A DNA stretch of 36,535 nucleotides from an uncultured Clostridia bacterium. Lineage in GTDB: Bacteria; Bacillota; Clostridia; Christensenellales; Pumilibacteraceae. The notes under the pieces were generated by a model that saw only the letters and a list, made by a program, of their open reading frames with translations, was not told the origin of the DNA and made no database searches. Every line of letters starts with the position of its first letter. Within the stretch, counting starts at the first letter, position 1. The translations under genes were made by a program, and so were the position numbers. This document shows, in pieces, positions 36,437-36,535 of the stretch. The DNA lies in NCBI GenBank assembly GCA_947598585.1, contig CANQFK010000011.1, positions 1 to 36,535 on the forward strand, in the 5' to 3' direction.

Positions 36437-36535
36437 CTAACGAGGAGAGGTACATGTGCCTCTCCTCGTTTTCAATCTTTTTGTATTATAAAATTCAATC
36501 CAATCTTCTACAATCGCTATGTATTCTTCCAAACT
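36437..36535 (-). CDS. IS3-family transposase OrfB, C-terminal fragment
   Basis: The - strand frame from the window edge reads LEEYIAIVEDWIEFYN followed by TKRLK and stops at 36437. This matches the end of IS3-family DDE transposases, where a Y-I-x-F-Y-N-x-R pattern follows the catalytic Glu. Only about 32 residues are in the window, so the active site cannot be checked. The last residues are encoded inside a 12-bp hairpin. Confidence 0.7.
   Translation of the reverse strand, partial: SLEEYIAIVEDWIEFYNTKRLKTRRGTCTSPR
36439..36474. terminator. Strong hairpin overlapping the transposase stop
   Basis: Perfect 12-bp inverted repeat: AACGAGGAGAGG (36439-36450) and CCTCTCCTCGTT (36459-36470) with an eight-base loop, then TTTT on the + strand. 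It could stop transcription leaving the tRNA and also shield the transposase from outside transcription. Confidence 0.7.

Larger units (their letters stand above)
36388..36535 (-). mobile_element. 3' end of an IS3-type insertion sequence (cut by window end)
   Basis: From about 36388 the sequence leaves the tRNA and contains terminal-repeat-like bases (GGGTACCCC, then GTGAAC and GTTCAC at 36404-36423) before the transposase tail on the - strand. The exact outer edge is uncertain because the other end is outside the window. Confidence 0.65.

Overview
The window reads as a stretch of a Bacillota chromosome, most likely class Clostridia (inference). The gene neighbourhoods (pheS-pheT, ruvC-ruvA-ruvB-queA, miaB-mutS-mutL-miaA), two T-box leaders, ribosomal-protein leaders, a YunB-type sporulation protein and a Spo0A-type DNA-binding domain all point to a low-to-mid GC endospore-forming lineage or a descendant of one. 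Almost every gene lies on the + strand. Exceptions are a class A penicillin-binding protein, a small Spo0A_C-like protein and a transposase fragment at the right edge.

Layout. 1-2.5 kb: end of pta, then ackA (acetate/ATP production) and a ComF-type phosphoribosyltransferase. 2.5-4.8 kb: promoter, threonine T-box leader and thrS. 4.8-6.1 kb: promoter overlapping a perfect 16-bp palindrome, an attenuator-type leader, then infC (AUU start)-rpmI-rplT. 6.1-11.5 kb: a tight run of a SpoU-type RNA methylase, yebC, radC, ruvC, ruvA, ruvB and queA. 11.6-12.9 kb: an unusually AT-rich membrane-anchored protein of unknown function, separating queA from tgt (13.0-14.1 kb). 14.1-15.4 kb: rplS with its own promoter, leader and terminator, then yunB. 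15.4-25.9 kb: phenylalanine T-box, pheS-pheT, a U32 peptidase-family protein, mutS2, a cysteine desulfurase and thiI, most of them overlapping or nearly so. 25.8-27.8 kb: class A PBP on the - strand. 27.9-35.7 kb: miaB-mutS-mutL-miaA and a PLP enzyme of the YnbB/methionine gamma-lyase-like family. 35.7-36.5 kb: Spo0A_C-like gene (-), tRNA-Trp with promoter, and the 3' end of an IS3-type element.

Functional themes are translation (two aminoacyl-tRNA synthetases, IF3, L35, L20, L19), tRNA modification (queA/tgt for queuosine, miaA/miaB for ms2i6A37, thiI plus desulfurase for s4U8) and DNA repair (RuvABC, RadC, MutS, MutL, MutS2).

The most unusual signal is a palindrome that none of these genes explains. 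It has the arm CTGATTATGTC, one central base, and the reverse-complement arm. Seven good copies occur in 36.5 kb, two between genes and five inside unrelated genes. Six of the seven sit about 6 kb apart (5.5-6.4 kb), and the seventh lies near the middle of one interval. Inside genes the motif is always read in the single stop-free frame, giving Met-(Ser/Pro)-Asp-Ile. In PheT it replaces residues in an otherwise conserved block without changing length. This looks like a chromosome-wide DNA-binding site kept by selection on DNA, possibly for nucleoid organisation, segregation or DNA uptake; I do not recognise it as parS, the Noc site or another named motif.
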